Source: Pseudomonas viridiflava
Lineage (GTDB): Bacteria > Pseudomonadota > Gammaproteobacteria > Pseudomonadales > Pseudomonadaceae
Length of the DNA: 64,000 nt
Direction of reading: 5' to 3'
Assembly: GCF_900591205.1 (NCBI RefSeq)
Contig: NZ_UUPU01000067.1
Location: forward strand, 62,001-126,000
Under the pieces are notes generated by a model. It saw nothing but the letters and a program-made list of their open reading frames with translations, searched no databases and was not told where the DNA came from. Shown here in pieces: positions 25,881-33,910 of this stretch. Position 1 is the stretch's first letter; every line of letters begins with the position of its first letter. The translations under genes and the position numbers were made by a program.

Positions 25881-26543
25881 ATGGATGGCTTTCACGATCT
25901 CGGCGGTTTCCAGGGCTTTGGCAAAGTCCCTCACACCATCAACAGCCTGAGCTACCAACCCGTGTTCAAGCAGGACTGGGAGCACCTGGCCTACAGCTTG
26001 ATGTTTATCGGTGCCGATCATTTGAAGAAGTTCAGCGTGGACGAAGTGCGCCATGCCGTCGAACGCCTGGACGTGCGCCAGCATGTCGGCACCCAGTACT
26101 ACGAACGCTATGTCATCGCTACCGCCACCCTGCTGGTCGAAACCGGCGTCATCACCCAGGCAGAGCTAGATCAGGCCCTGGGTTCTCACTTCAAGCTGGC
26201 AAACCCCGCGCATGCTGAAGGTCGCCCGGCGATCACTGGCCGAGCGCCTTTTGAAGTCGGCGACCGGGTGGTCGTGCGCGACGAATATGTGGCCGGGCAT
26301 ATCCGCATGCCGGCCTATGTACGCGGCAAGGAAGGTGTGGTGCTGCACCGCACTTCAGAAAAATGGCCGTTTCCGGACGCGATTGGCCATGGCGACTTGA
26401 GCGCGGCGCATCAGCCAACCTACCACGTCGAGTTTCGCGTGAAAGACCTGTGGGGGGATGCAGCCGACGACGGTTTCGTGGTGGTCGACCTGTTTGAAAG
26501 CTACCTGGACAAGGCCGCCAGCTCGCAAGCGGTGAATCTATGA
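25881..26543 (+). CDS. nthB: Nitrile hydratase beta subunit
   Basis: A 220-residue subunit starting MDGFHDLGGFQGFGKV, the conserved beginning of the family. It supplies the arginines that hold the modified cysteines of alpha; VERLDVRQHVGTQYYERYVI contains the first Arg region, and FEVGDRVVVRDEYVAGHIRM opens the C-terminal SH3-like barrel (RMPAYVRGKEGVV; DLWGDAADDGFVVVDLFESY). It starts 51 bases after alpha, and its stop overlaps the activator start by four bases (ATGA). Confidence 0.95.
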   Translation: MDGFHDLGGFQGFGKVPHTINSLSYQPVFKQDWEHLAYSLMFIGADHLKKFSVDEVRHAVERLDVRQHVGTQYYERYVIATATLLVETGVITQAELDQALGSHFKLANPAHAEGRPAITGRAPFEVGDRVVVRDEYVAGHIRMPAYVRGKEGVVLHRTSEKWPFPDAIGHGDLSAAHQPTYHVEFRVKDLWGDAADDGFVVVDLFESYLDKAASSQAVNL

Positions 26544-27796
26544 TTGACGGCGTCCAGGCGGGCCGACTGCCGGTGACCGTTCTTAGCGGCTTCCTTGGCG
26601 CCGGCAAAACCACCCTGCTCAATCATATCTTGCGCAATCGCGACGGCCTGAGAGTGGCAGTCATCGTCAATGATATGAGCGACGTCAACATTGATGCCGA
26701 AGAGGTGCAGCGCGACGTGGCGCTGCACCGTGGTCGCGATGAGTTGATCGAGATGAGCAATGGTTGTATCTGCTGCACGCTGCGCGCCGACTTGCTCGAG
26801 CAGATCAGCGCCCTGGCACGCCAGCAACGTTTCGACTACTTGCTGATTGAGTCCACCGGGATCTCCGAGCCGATGCCGGTTGCCGAGACCTTCGCATTCC
26901 TTGACGCAAAAGGCTTCAGCCTCAGCGAACTGGCGCGGCTCGACACCTTGGTCACGGTGGTCGATGGCAGTCGTTTTCAGGCGTTGCTCGAGTCGCTGGC
27001 CATCGTGGCCCGCGACGACGCACAAGCGGACACACTCAAACGCCACCTGGCAGATCTGCTGATTGAGCAGGTGGAGTACGCCAACGTCATTCTCGTCAAC
27101 AAACTGGACCTGATCGACGAGGCTGGTTACCAGGCTGTGCACGCGATCCTCAGTGGCCTTAACCCGACCGCACGGATCGTGCCGATGGCCCACGGTAACG
27201 TTGAGTTATCCAGCATCCTCGAAACCCACCTGTTTGATTTACCGAGCCTCGCAGCATCGCCCGGCTGGATGCAAAAAATGCAGGCCGACGACACACCGGC
27301 TTCCGAGTCGGACACCTACGGCGTGACGTCCTGGGTGTACCGCGAGCGTGCCCCCTTTCACCCACAACGATTACTCGATTTTTTGCAGCGGCCCTGGCGC
27401 AATGGGCGCCTGTTGCGCAGCAAGGGCTACTTCTGGCTCGCCAGTCGGCACCTGGAAACCGGCCTGCTGGTGCACAGCGGCAAACAGTTCCAGTGGGACT
27501 ATGTGGGGCGCTGGTGGAACTTCATCGAGCAGTCGCAATGGCCACGGGATGAATATCGGTTGCAGAGCATCATGACCAAGTGGGACAGCATCGTCGGCGA
27601 TTGCCGGCAGGAGCTGGTTTTTATCGGCCAGGAGCTGGATACCCACGCGTTACAGCGCGAGCTCGACGACTGCCTGCTGAATGCTCAGGAAATAGCCGCC
27701 GGCCCATCGGCCTGGCAAACCCTGCCGGGGGCCACAGCCTTCGACGCCCAGGCGTTATCAGCCCCGACGCCATCCTTGCAGGCTGATCCCATTTGA
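26540..27796 (+). CDS. nhpC: Nitrile hydratase activator, CobW/P47K-type G3E GTPase
   Basis: A 418-residue metallochaperone needed for iron insertion into, and maturation of, nitrile hydratase. The P-loop is GFLGAGKT (17-24), the metal-binding motif CICC (76-79, within SNGCICCTLR), the switch motif ESTGISEP, and the guanine motif NKLD. The C-terminal CobW_C domain (VYRERAPFHPQRLLDFLQRP; GYFWLASR; WNFIEQSQWPRDEYR) is complete. It overlaps the beta-subunit gene by four bases. The symbol follows the P. chlororaphis cluster naming; the function is from family and position. Confidence 0.92.
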   Translation: MIDGVQAGRLPVTVLSGFLGAGKTTLLNHILRNRDGLRVAVIVNDMSDVNIDAEEVQRDVALHRGRDELIEMSNGCICCTLRADLLEQISALARQQRFDYLLIESTGISEPMPVAETFAFLDAKGFSLSELARLDTLVTVVDGSRFQALLESLAIVARDDAQADTLKRHLADLLIEQVEYANVILVNKLDLIDEAGYQAVHAILSGLNPTARIVPMAHGNVELSSILETHLFDLPSLAASPGWMQKMQADDTPASESDTYGVTSWVYRERAPFHPQRLLDFLQRPWRNGRLLRSKGYFWLASRHLETGLLVHSGKQFQWDYVGRWWNFIEQSQWPRDEYRLQSIMTKWDSIVGDCRQELVFIGQELDTHALQRELDDCLLNAQEIAAGPSAWQTLPGATAFDAQALSAPTPSLQADPI

Positions 27797-27813
27797 CCGA
27801 GGTAGAGGTGCCC

Positions 27814-29106
27814 ATGCTCTTTTCCCGCCGTACCACTCGCTGGGTCTTGGCGCCGCTCGCCGACCGACTGGAGCAGCCTGACCAGACGAGCACGCCACTG
27901 TCGTCGAACAACCGCTTATTGCGCCGCATCCTGGCAAGCGTCGATCAACTGCTGCAAGAGCGGCGAGCCCTTAAGGAACAGGTCTGCGCACTGACGCTGG
28001 ACGTCAGCCAACTGGACGAGCGCCTGGCCTGCCGTGACAAGCTGTTGCGGCAATGGGAGGCGCGCTGGGCACTGATCACACAAGGCGCAGGTGAGCTGTT
28101 CTGGGAGCTGGAGCTGGATGGAACCGCTGCACCTGGGCCGGAATGTGCGATGACGTGGACCGGGCCTGCGCCCAACATGGCCCAGGCTATGGATCAGCTT
28201 GGCGGTTGGAGCGAGCAGTTGCACCCGGATGACCGGCAAACACATCAGGTAGCGCTTACCAGGCACCTTGCCGATCGTAGCGGGCGGACGGCCTTTGCGC
28301 TTGAGGGGCGGATGAGGTCTGCACCTGGCGATGGCTATCGCTGGTGCAGCATAAGCGGTGCCTCGCGGCGCGATGCGCAAGGCGCAGCGCTCTGCATCGC
28401 GGGTACTGTTCGTGACATTCATGAACAGTACCTGCACAACGAGGCGCTCGAACTGGCGGCCACACGCTTCGACATTTCCCGGGAAATGCTGCATGACGGG
28501 CTCTGGGATATCGAGGTGGTGGCAGGCGACCCGGCGAACCCGAAAAATACAATTTGGTGGTCTTCGCAAATGCGCCGACTGCTGGGGTGCAACACGGTTG
28601 AGGAGTTCCCCAACACCCTGGAGAGCTGGACTTCGCGGCTGCATCCCGACGATAGCGCACGGGCCATCGGCGCATTCGTCGCCCATGTGGACGACCGCAG
28701 CGGCAAGACGCCGTTCGATGTGGATTATCGACTCAAACACCAAAACGGCACTTACCGCTGGTTTCGCGGCCGCGGGCAAACGCGCCGTGCGCAGGACGGA
28801 TCCCCGCAAAGGGTGGTGGGTGCCATCACCGACATCCATGCCCGCCATGAAGAAAGCACGATGCGCGAGGCGCAGGCGCAACAACATCGGGTGATGCAGG
28901 AAACCCTCACCAAGCTGACGCAGATTGTCGCCACCATCCAGGGCATTGCCAGCCAGACCAACCTGCTGGCGTTGAATGCCGCCATTGAAGCGGCCCGAGC
29001 TGGCGAAGCCGGACGCGGGTTTGCGGTGGTCGCCGATGAAGTGCGCAAGCTGGCCACACGAACCAGCCAGGCGACCCAGCAAGCGGCCGAGATGATGGAC
29101 AACTAG
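27814..29106 (+). CDS. Soluble PAS-PAS chemoreceptor embedded in the nitrile operon
   Basis: A 430-residue cytoplasmic receptor without membrane helices. Order: N-terminal coiled coil (NNRLLRRILASVDQLLQERR), a first PAS_3-type domain (about 85-200, with SEQLHPDDRQTHQ and GYRWCSISGASRRD), a second PAS_3 domain (about 220-335, DGLWDIEV; TSRLHPDDSARA; GTYRWFRGRG), and a short methyl-accepting signalling hairpin whose tip is intact (SQTNLLALNAAIEAARAGEA, then GRGFAVVADEVRKLATR). The hairpin ends soon after the tip, far shorter than in membrane receptors. The start at 27814 follows GAGG; an earlier TTG overlaps the activator stop. It is placed 17 bases after the activator gene and before acyl-CoA synthetase, suggesting it senses the pathway's substrates or its energetic effect. 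Confidence 0.88.
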   Translation: MLFSRRTTRWVLAPLADRLEQPDQTSTPLSSNNRLLRRILASVDQLLQERRALKEQVCALTLDVSQLDERLACRDKLLRQWEARWALITQGAGELFWELELDGTAAPGPECAMTWTGPAPNMAQAMDQLGGWSEQLHPDDRQTHQVALTRHLADRSGRTAFALEGRMRSAPGDGYRWCSISGASRRDAQGAALCIAGTVRDIHEQYLHNEALELAATRFDISREMLHDGLWDIEVVAGDPANPKNTIWWSSQMRRLLGCNTVEEFPNTLESWTSRLHPDDSARAIGAFVAHVDDRSGKTPFDVDYRLKHQNGTYRWFRGRGQTRRAQDGSPQRVVGAITDIHARHEESTMREAQAQQHRVMQETLTKLTQIVATIQGIASQTNLLALNAAIEAARAGEAGRGFAVVADEVRKLATRTSQATQQAAEMMDN

Positions 29107-29175
29107 CTACAACCCTGCGCCTGCGAGGCTTGCGTAGGCACAGGGCAAATTCCAACAATAATAATCAGGTACGTT

Positions 29176-30816
29176 ATGCGCGATTACGACTCAGCACTGT
29201 CAACCTTCGACTCTCTACAACTGGCTGCCCAGGACTTGCACGGCGAACCGGGAGCCTTGAACGCCTGCATCGAGTGCTGCGACCGGCACGCCGATGGCAA
29301 TGCCGTGGCGTTGTACTGCGAAACGCGCGATGGCCGCGCCACGCGCTACACCTTCAGCGAGCTGCAGGCGCACGCTGCGCGCTTCGGCAATTTTCTGCGG
29401 GCGCAAGGGGTCCAGCCGGGAGATCGTGTCGCCGGCCTGATGCCACGCACGGTTGAACTGGTGATTACTATCCTGGGGACCTGGCGCATCGGTGCGGTCT
29501 ACCAACCGCTCTTTACCGCATTCGGGCCCAAGGCGATCGAGCAGCGGTTGGACTGCTCCAGGGCACGCTGGATCGTGACCGATGCACTCAATCGTCCCAA
29601 GCTGGACGACATCCCCGACTGCCCCAACGTCATCGTGACCGACGCACCCCCAGAGCACCCGAGCGATTACGCTTTCTGGGACGCCCTGGGCCGTCAACAG
29701 GCCGACTGCACAGCTGAGCTGCTGGACGCCGGCGCGCCTTTCCTGCTGATGTGTACCTCTGGCACCACCGGGCCAGCCAAGCCGCTTGAGGTGCCTTTGA
29801 GCGCCATTCTGGCCTTCAAAAGTTATATGCGCGATTCAATCGACTTGCGCGAAGACGACCATTTCTGGAACCTCGCCGACCCCGGCTGGGCATACGGCCT
29901 GTATTACGCAGTGACCGGGCCATTGGCGTGCGGCCGGGCCACGCTGTTCCATGACGGCCCTTTCAGCGTGGAAAGCACCTGCCGGATTATCACCCAGTAT
30001 GCGATCAGCAACCTCGCCGGCTCGCCTACGGCCTATCGCCTGCTGATTGCTGCGGGGGCAGAGTTCGCCGACGCGGTGCGCGGCCAGCTGCGTATTGTCA
30101 GCAGCGCCGGCGAACCGCTTAACCCGCAAGTCATTCGCTGGTTCGCCGAACAGCTCGACGTGGTGATTCACGACCATTACGGCCAAACCGAAATCGGCAT
30201 GGTGCTGTGCAATCACCACGGGCTACGCCATCCCGTACGTGAGGGCTCTGCCGGTTATGCGGTGCCGGGATACCGGATTGTCGTGTTGGATGAAGCGTAT
30301 CGGGAATTACCGGCGGGTCAGCCGGGCGTACTGGCGGTGGATCGCGAGCGCTCGCCCCTGTGCTGGTTCAATGGCTACCTTCACATGCCCACCAAGGCAT
30401 TTGTTGACCGTTACTACTTGAGCGGCGATACCGTGGAGCTTAATGAGGACGGCAGTATCAGCTTTGTAGGGCGTAACGACGATGTGATCACCACGTCCGG
30501 CTACCGCGTGGGGCCTTTCGATGTCGAGAGTGCGCTGATCGAACATCCGGCAGTCGTCGAAGCCGCGGTGATCGGCAAGCCCGACCCGCAACGCACTGAG
30601 TTGATCAAGGCGTTTGTCGTGCTGAACCGTCAGTACCTGCCCAGCGCCGAGTTAGCGGAAACCCTGCGCCTGCATGTCCGCCAGCGCCTGGCTGCGCATG
30701 CATACCCACGGGAAATCGAGTTCGTCGAACAACTGCCCAAGACCCCCAGTGGCAAGGTGCAGCGGTTCATTCTGCGCAACCAGGAAATTGCCAGACAGCA
30801 GGCACTCGACACATGA
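29176..30816 (+). CDS. acsA: Acyl-CoA synthetase (AMP-forming) of the nitrile pathway
   Basis: A 546-residue ANL-superfamily ligase that activates the acid released by the amidase to its CoA thioester. Motifs: P-loop TSGTTGPAKP (A3), the A5 motif HDHYGQTEIG, A7 YYLSGDTVEL, A8 hinge GRNDDVITTSGYRVGPFDVE, and the A10 catalytic lysine in TPSGKVQRFI. The acyl pocket block DPGWAYGLYYAVTGPLACGR is acetyl/propionyl-CoA-synthetase-like, fitting short aliphatic acids. The same gene position is known for the P. chlororaphis nitrile cluster. It follows the chemoreceptor by 69 bases and precedes a TetR gene. Confidence 0.9.
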   Translation: MRDYDSALSTFDSLQLAAQDLHGEPGALNACIECCDRHADGNAVALYCETRDGRATRYTFSELQAHAARFGNFLRAQGVQPGDRVAGLMPRTVELVITILGTWRIGAVYQPLFTAFGPKAIEQRLDCSRARWIVTDALNRPKLDDIPDCPNVIVTDAPPEHPSDYAFWDALGRQQADCTAELLDAGAPFLLMCTSGTTGPAKPLEVPLSAILAFKSYMRDSIDLREDDHFWNLADPGWAYGLYYAVTGPLACGRATLFHDGPFSVESTCRIITQYAISNLAGSPTAYRLLIAAGAEFADAVRGQLRIVSSAGEPLNPQVIRWFAEQLDVVIHDHYGQTEIGMVLCNHHGLRHPVREGSAGYAVPGYRIVVLDEAYRELPAGQPGVLAVDRERSPLCWFNGYLHMPTKAFVDRYYLSGDTVELNEDGSISFVGRNDDVITTSGYRVGPFDVESALIEHPAVVEAAVIGKPDPQRTELIKAFVVLNRQYLPSAELAETLRLHVRQRLAAHAYPREIEFVEQLPKTPSGKVQRFILRNQEIARQQALDT

Positions 30817-30836
30817 CCCGCCAACGGAGGGTTCCC

Positions 30837-31403
30837 ATGCTGAGCCGCTCGGAGTTTCAGCGCAGAGCCCTGGAGCTGTTCAAGCAGCGTAGTTTCAGCC
30901 AGGTCAGCATGCGCGAATTGGCGGCGCATGTTGGAATCAGCCCGGGGGCGATTTATCACCATGTGGAGAGCAAGGAAGCAATGCTGTTTGAATGGCTGAT
31001 AGAGCTGTATCAGGCGTTGTTGTCGCACGTTGAGCGGATCAAAACCCGAAGATTGACGCCCGCGCAACGCCTGACAAAACTGATCGAAGGCCATCTTCAA
31101 TTGCATGAACAGATGACCGCGCACTTCAAGTTAGCGGTCATGGATGCCAATTGCCTGGGCGCCCCGATGCAGGCAAGCGTTGAGCGATTGAGGCTGGCCT
31201 ATGAGTCAGAACTCATGCAACTGGTCGGCCCGCTGGGTCATCAGCCCGGCGGGCCGTTGCGCGAGGGTGCGCTCACAGCGATTTTGCCCATGCTGAACAG
31301 CCTGCCCATATGGCTGAGCCCGAAGATTGATAACGGTCAGCGTCGGGTTATTACAAAGACCATCGCCGGTGCGGTAATACACGCCATAAGCGCCCTGCCT
31401 TGA
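30837..31403 (+). CDS. TetR-family transcriptional regulator
   Basis: A 188-residue regulator with an N-terminal TetR helix-turn-helix (FQRRALELFKQRSFSQVSMR, then ELAAHVGISPGAIYHHVESK) and an all-helical ligand domain similar to those that bind acyl-CoA or hydrophobic ligands (HFKLAVMDANCLGAPMQASV). The start at 30837 follows GGAGG; an upstream ATG overlapping the acsA stop by four bases lacks such a site. As the last gene of the nitrile operon it may respond to the acyl-CoA end product, giving feedback control; this is inference. Confidence 0.85.
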   Translation: MLSRSEFQRRALELFKQRSFSQVSMRELAAHVGISPGAIYHHVESKEAMLFEWLIELYQALLSHVERIKTRRLTPAQRLTKLIEGHLQLHEQMTAHFKLAVMDANCLGAPMQASVERLRLAYESELMQLVGPLGHQPGGPLREGALTAILPMLNSLPIWLSPKIDNGQRRVITKTIAGAVIHAISALP

Positions 31404-31526
31404 GTGCCCCAGCCAGGCTCAGAAATTCGAAGCGGACTCAGGCCCGGGGCCCGCTGCCAGCACTCACAGCTGAACATCAGCTGAAGAAAAACCCTATCGC
31501 ACTCAAATCGTTTGATAAATCTCGGC

Positions 31527-32851
31527 ATGTATTCAGATCATGGCTGGCCTGTTCGGCAAGGCTTGGCCGCCTGTATTGACGCATTCAGGAAAACCCCGTT
31601 GAGGCTCGTAATCCCCCTTTCCCGATGCCTGTCCGCATCCGTGTTATCTGCCTCACTGCTGCTACCGCAGCCCTCTCTGGCAGCAAATCATCCCGACGGT
31701 TTTGCCAAGGCCGTAACCGGTGGTGGCGAGGCTGCGGCCGTGCATCCGGCCACGGCGTCCGAGCTGAAGAGTTCGCTGTGTGCGAGCTTCGACACGCGCG
31801 GCAATTGCACCGATGACACACCTCGGGTTATCGCCCTGGACCATATCGTCGATTTCCGCGGCTCGGTTGTTTCCGACGGCAGCGCCCAGGTGACCGAGGC
31901 TGGCTGCATGGCCAACGCCTGTCCCCATGGCGGTGGGCAATGGGCGATCGACGGTGCCAACCATTTCTGCCAGTCGAAATCGCCCGCCACGGTGACCTAT
32001 GACAAAGCAGGCTTGCAGCGCCTGAAAATCGGTTCCAACAAGACCCTATTGGGCGTTGGGCCCCATGCCGGTATCCAGGGCATGGGGTTGTTCATCGGGA
32101 GCGGCACGCACAATGTCATCGTGCGCAACCTGACCCTCTCGGACATCAACCCACGCGTGGTCTGGGGCGGCGACGCGCTCACCCTGGACGATGCCGACGG
32201 CGTGTGGATCGACCACAACACCTTTGCGCGTATTGGCCGGCAGATGCTCGTGACTGGCTGGGGCAGCGCGACCCATGTGACGATTTCCAACAACGAGTTC
32301 GATGGCCGCACGCCCTACTCGGCGACCTGCGATGGGCACCATTACTGGGTATGGCTGTTTCTGGGCCATCACGACACCCTGACGCTGCTCAGAAACTATG
32401 TGCATGACACCTCGGGTCGGGCGCCCCACTCGGGGGAATGGGCAATGCCGAGGTACGCGCGCAACTGGTCAATAACGTGTTTGCCCATCTGACGTATCAG
32501 GGCGCGATCATGTCGCGTACTGCCAGCTCCCATTTGCTGGTGGAGGGCAATGATTTCGAAGACGTGTCGCACCCGCTGTTCAACGATACCCGGCAACCGG
32601 GCACGGCGTACGCCCTCTTCGCCTCAGCTGCGCAGTCAACCAATGATGCCTGCCAGGCGGCACTCGGCAGACCCTGTGTGGCTAACCAGCAGCACCTGAG
32701 TGGCGATGACTATCGCCCCCAGGATGCATCCGTGCTGGAGGCGTTCAAGCAATACCGTGAATACCTTATTGCACCGCAGCCTGCCGGGATTGCGCGAATT
32801 GAAGTCCCACGCGACGCGGGTGCGGGCCATGCCAATACGGGTAGCCACTGA
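31527..32851 (+). pseudogene. pnl: Secreted pectin lyase (PL1) split by a one-base frameshift
   Basis: Two overlapping frames form one pectin lyase. The first (to 32492) has a signal sequence (PLSRCLSASVLSASLLLPQP), then KIGSNKTLLGVGPHAGIQGM, DADGVWIDHNTFARIGRQML, and the Trp-rich HHYWVWLFLGHHDTLTLLRN typical of pectin lyases, ending in the catalytic-Arg motif TSGRAPHSG before going out of frame. The second frame resumes GNAEVRAQLVNNVF and runs to 32851. Adding one G to the five-G run at 32432-32436 restores one chain of about 418-440 residues. The start is uncertain: ATG at 31527, or TTG at 31599 eight bases after AGGA, which gives a normal signal peptide. It is inactive as read unless the frame is restored by slippage or the base is a sequencing error. 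Confidence 0.85.
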
Positions 32852-32928
32852 TGCGACGGCTCCTGCCGCTGATGGCTACGTGCGAACGCAGGTGGGCGCG
32901 GCCGGTTTTATACGCCAGCGTTGATACT

Positions 32929-32960
32929 GCTCCACTGACTGCGCGTTACGTCAGTGGAGC
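32929..32960 (-). terminator. Hairpin downstream of cdiI
   Basis: GCTCCACTGAC (32929-32939) and GTCAGTGGAGC (32950-32960) form an 11-bp perfect stem with a 10-base loop, four bases past the cdiI stop. There is no strong T-run on the minus strand, so termination may be inefficient. It also stands between the convergent pectin lyase and CDI loci. Confidence 0.55.
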
Positions 32961-32964
32961 CCCA

Positions 32965-33495
32965 TCACGTACAGCGGCTAAATGCCAAGCGCAAGGCCGC
33001 CCCCATTTCAGCAGGGCTGCTTGCGAAGGGAACAGTCACATACAGACTGTCACCGATGCCCTTGCCGCTCCAGAACTCGAGTTTTTCATGGTGACTGGGG
33101 CGAATGGTTATCTGCCCTTCCTTACTCTCGATACTGCACTTTTTCATGTCTTTGAATAATGCACGCCGGGTCTTGTAGCCACAGCGCTCCAACAGACTGC
33201 CCACCCATTGTTCATAGCGCTGAGTGGTCAGCGTAGGGTCGTACAGGTCCCGGTCAAACGTAGCTTCGGGGTGAATCCACACATCCTCACGCGGCTGGGC
33301 AAGCACAAACCGGCTATGCGCCAATGCATCCAATACGGCCTCACCCAGCGCCTGATCACTGACATCCGCGCCGGCGTGATGCTCGACCCCCAGCGGGTCG
33401 GCTCGGCTGCTTCGATAGCCGGAGTAAGTCCTGACATACACAAGCTCGTTGTTAATGCCTGCATCCGCCCAGGCTGTTTTCACAACATCATTCAT
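32965..33495 (-). CDS. cdiI: CDI immunity protein CdiI
   Basis: A 176-residue cytoplasmic protein lying one base after the cdiA stop in the same direction (TAA-G-ATG). It resembles the contact-dependent-growth-inhibition immunity family whose members end in a block like FWSGKGIGDSLYVTVPFASS followed by PAEMGAALRLAFSRC; the middle has SLLERCGYKTRRALFKDMKK. It should bind and neutralise the C-terminal nuclease of the adjacent CdiA. Base composition of this gene and the toxin tip is lower in GC than the rest of cdiA, a sign of module exchange. Specificity for this toxin is inferred from position. Confidence 0.85.
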   Translation of the reverse strand: MNDVVKTAWADAGINNELVYVRTYSGYRSSRADPLGVEHHAGADVSDQALGEAVLDALAHSRFVLAQPREDVWIHPEATFDRDLYDPTLTTQRYEQWVGSLLERCGYKTRRALFKDMKKCSIESKEGQITIRPSHHEKLEFWSGKGIGDSLYVTVPFASSPAEMGAALRLAFSRCT

Positions 33496-33496
33496 C

Positions 33497-33910
33497 TTAA
33501 TGCACCTCGGTGATTTTTACGGTAACGCCCTTGCTGCGCCCATATTCAATCGCTTTATTAATCTGTTCCCACTGAGCGCCGGTCGTAGCTTTGGGAATTG
33601 CAACTTGCAATTCACGAGCAGTGATTTGACTGGCATGTAAGGTTTCGCCCTTCAAACCGGCCTCAACAAAGTTGGCGGCCGCATCAATATTCCCCTTGAG
33701 CGACGAATAGACCTGACGCGGATTGGCCAGTTTGGCAGCCGTTGTCGTATCAAGGGTTTTGGCACTTGTTGCAACACCGGTGACTTCGTCGAAGAAATCA
33801 AACGTCTTGAAGTTCGGCGGCAGTCGTGAGTCTGCGGGCAGTTGCGTGTCCAGGTAATCTTCCCACGGCATGCCTTGTAATTTATTCCCCTTGCCCCACT
33901 CGATGCCTGT
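33497..33910 (-). other. Toxin module of CdiA (predicted tRNase)
   Basis: Codons 3346-3482 of cdiA. The domain has the conserved blocks WGKGN, GMPWEDYL, LPPNFKTFDFFD, SAKTLDT and ELQVAIPKATTGAQWEQINK of the CdiA C-terminal tRNase family, where an Asp/Lys-containing core (FDFFD...SAKTLD) resembles a PD-(D/E)xK nuclease site. It follows a GT-rich linker where toxin modules are usually swapped. Target RNA cannot be deduced. Confidence 0.75.
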
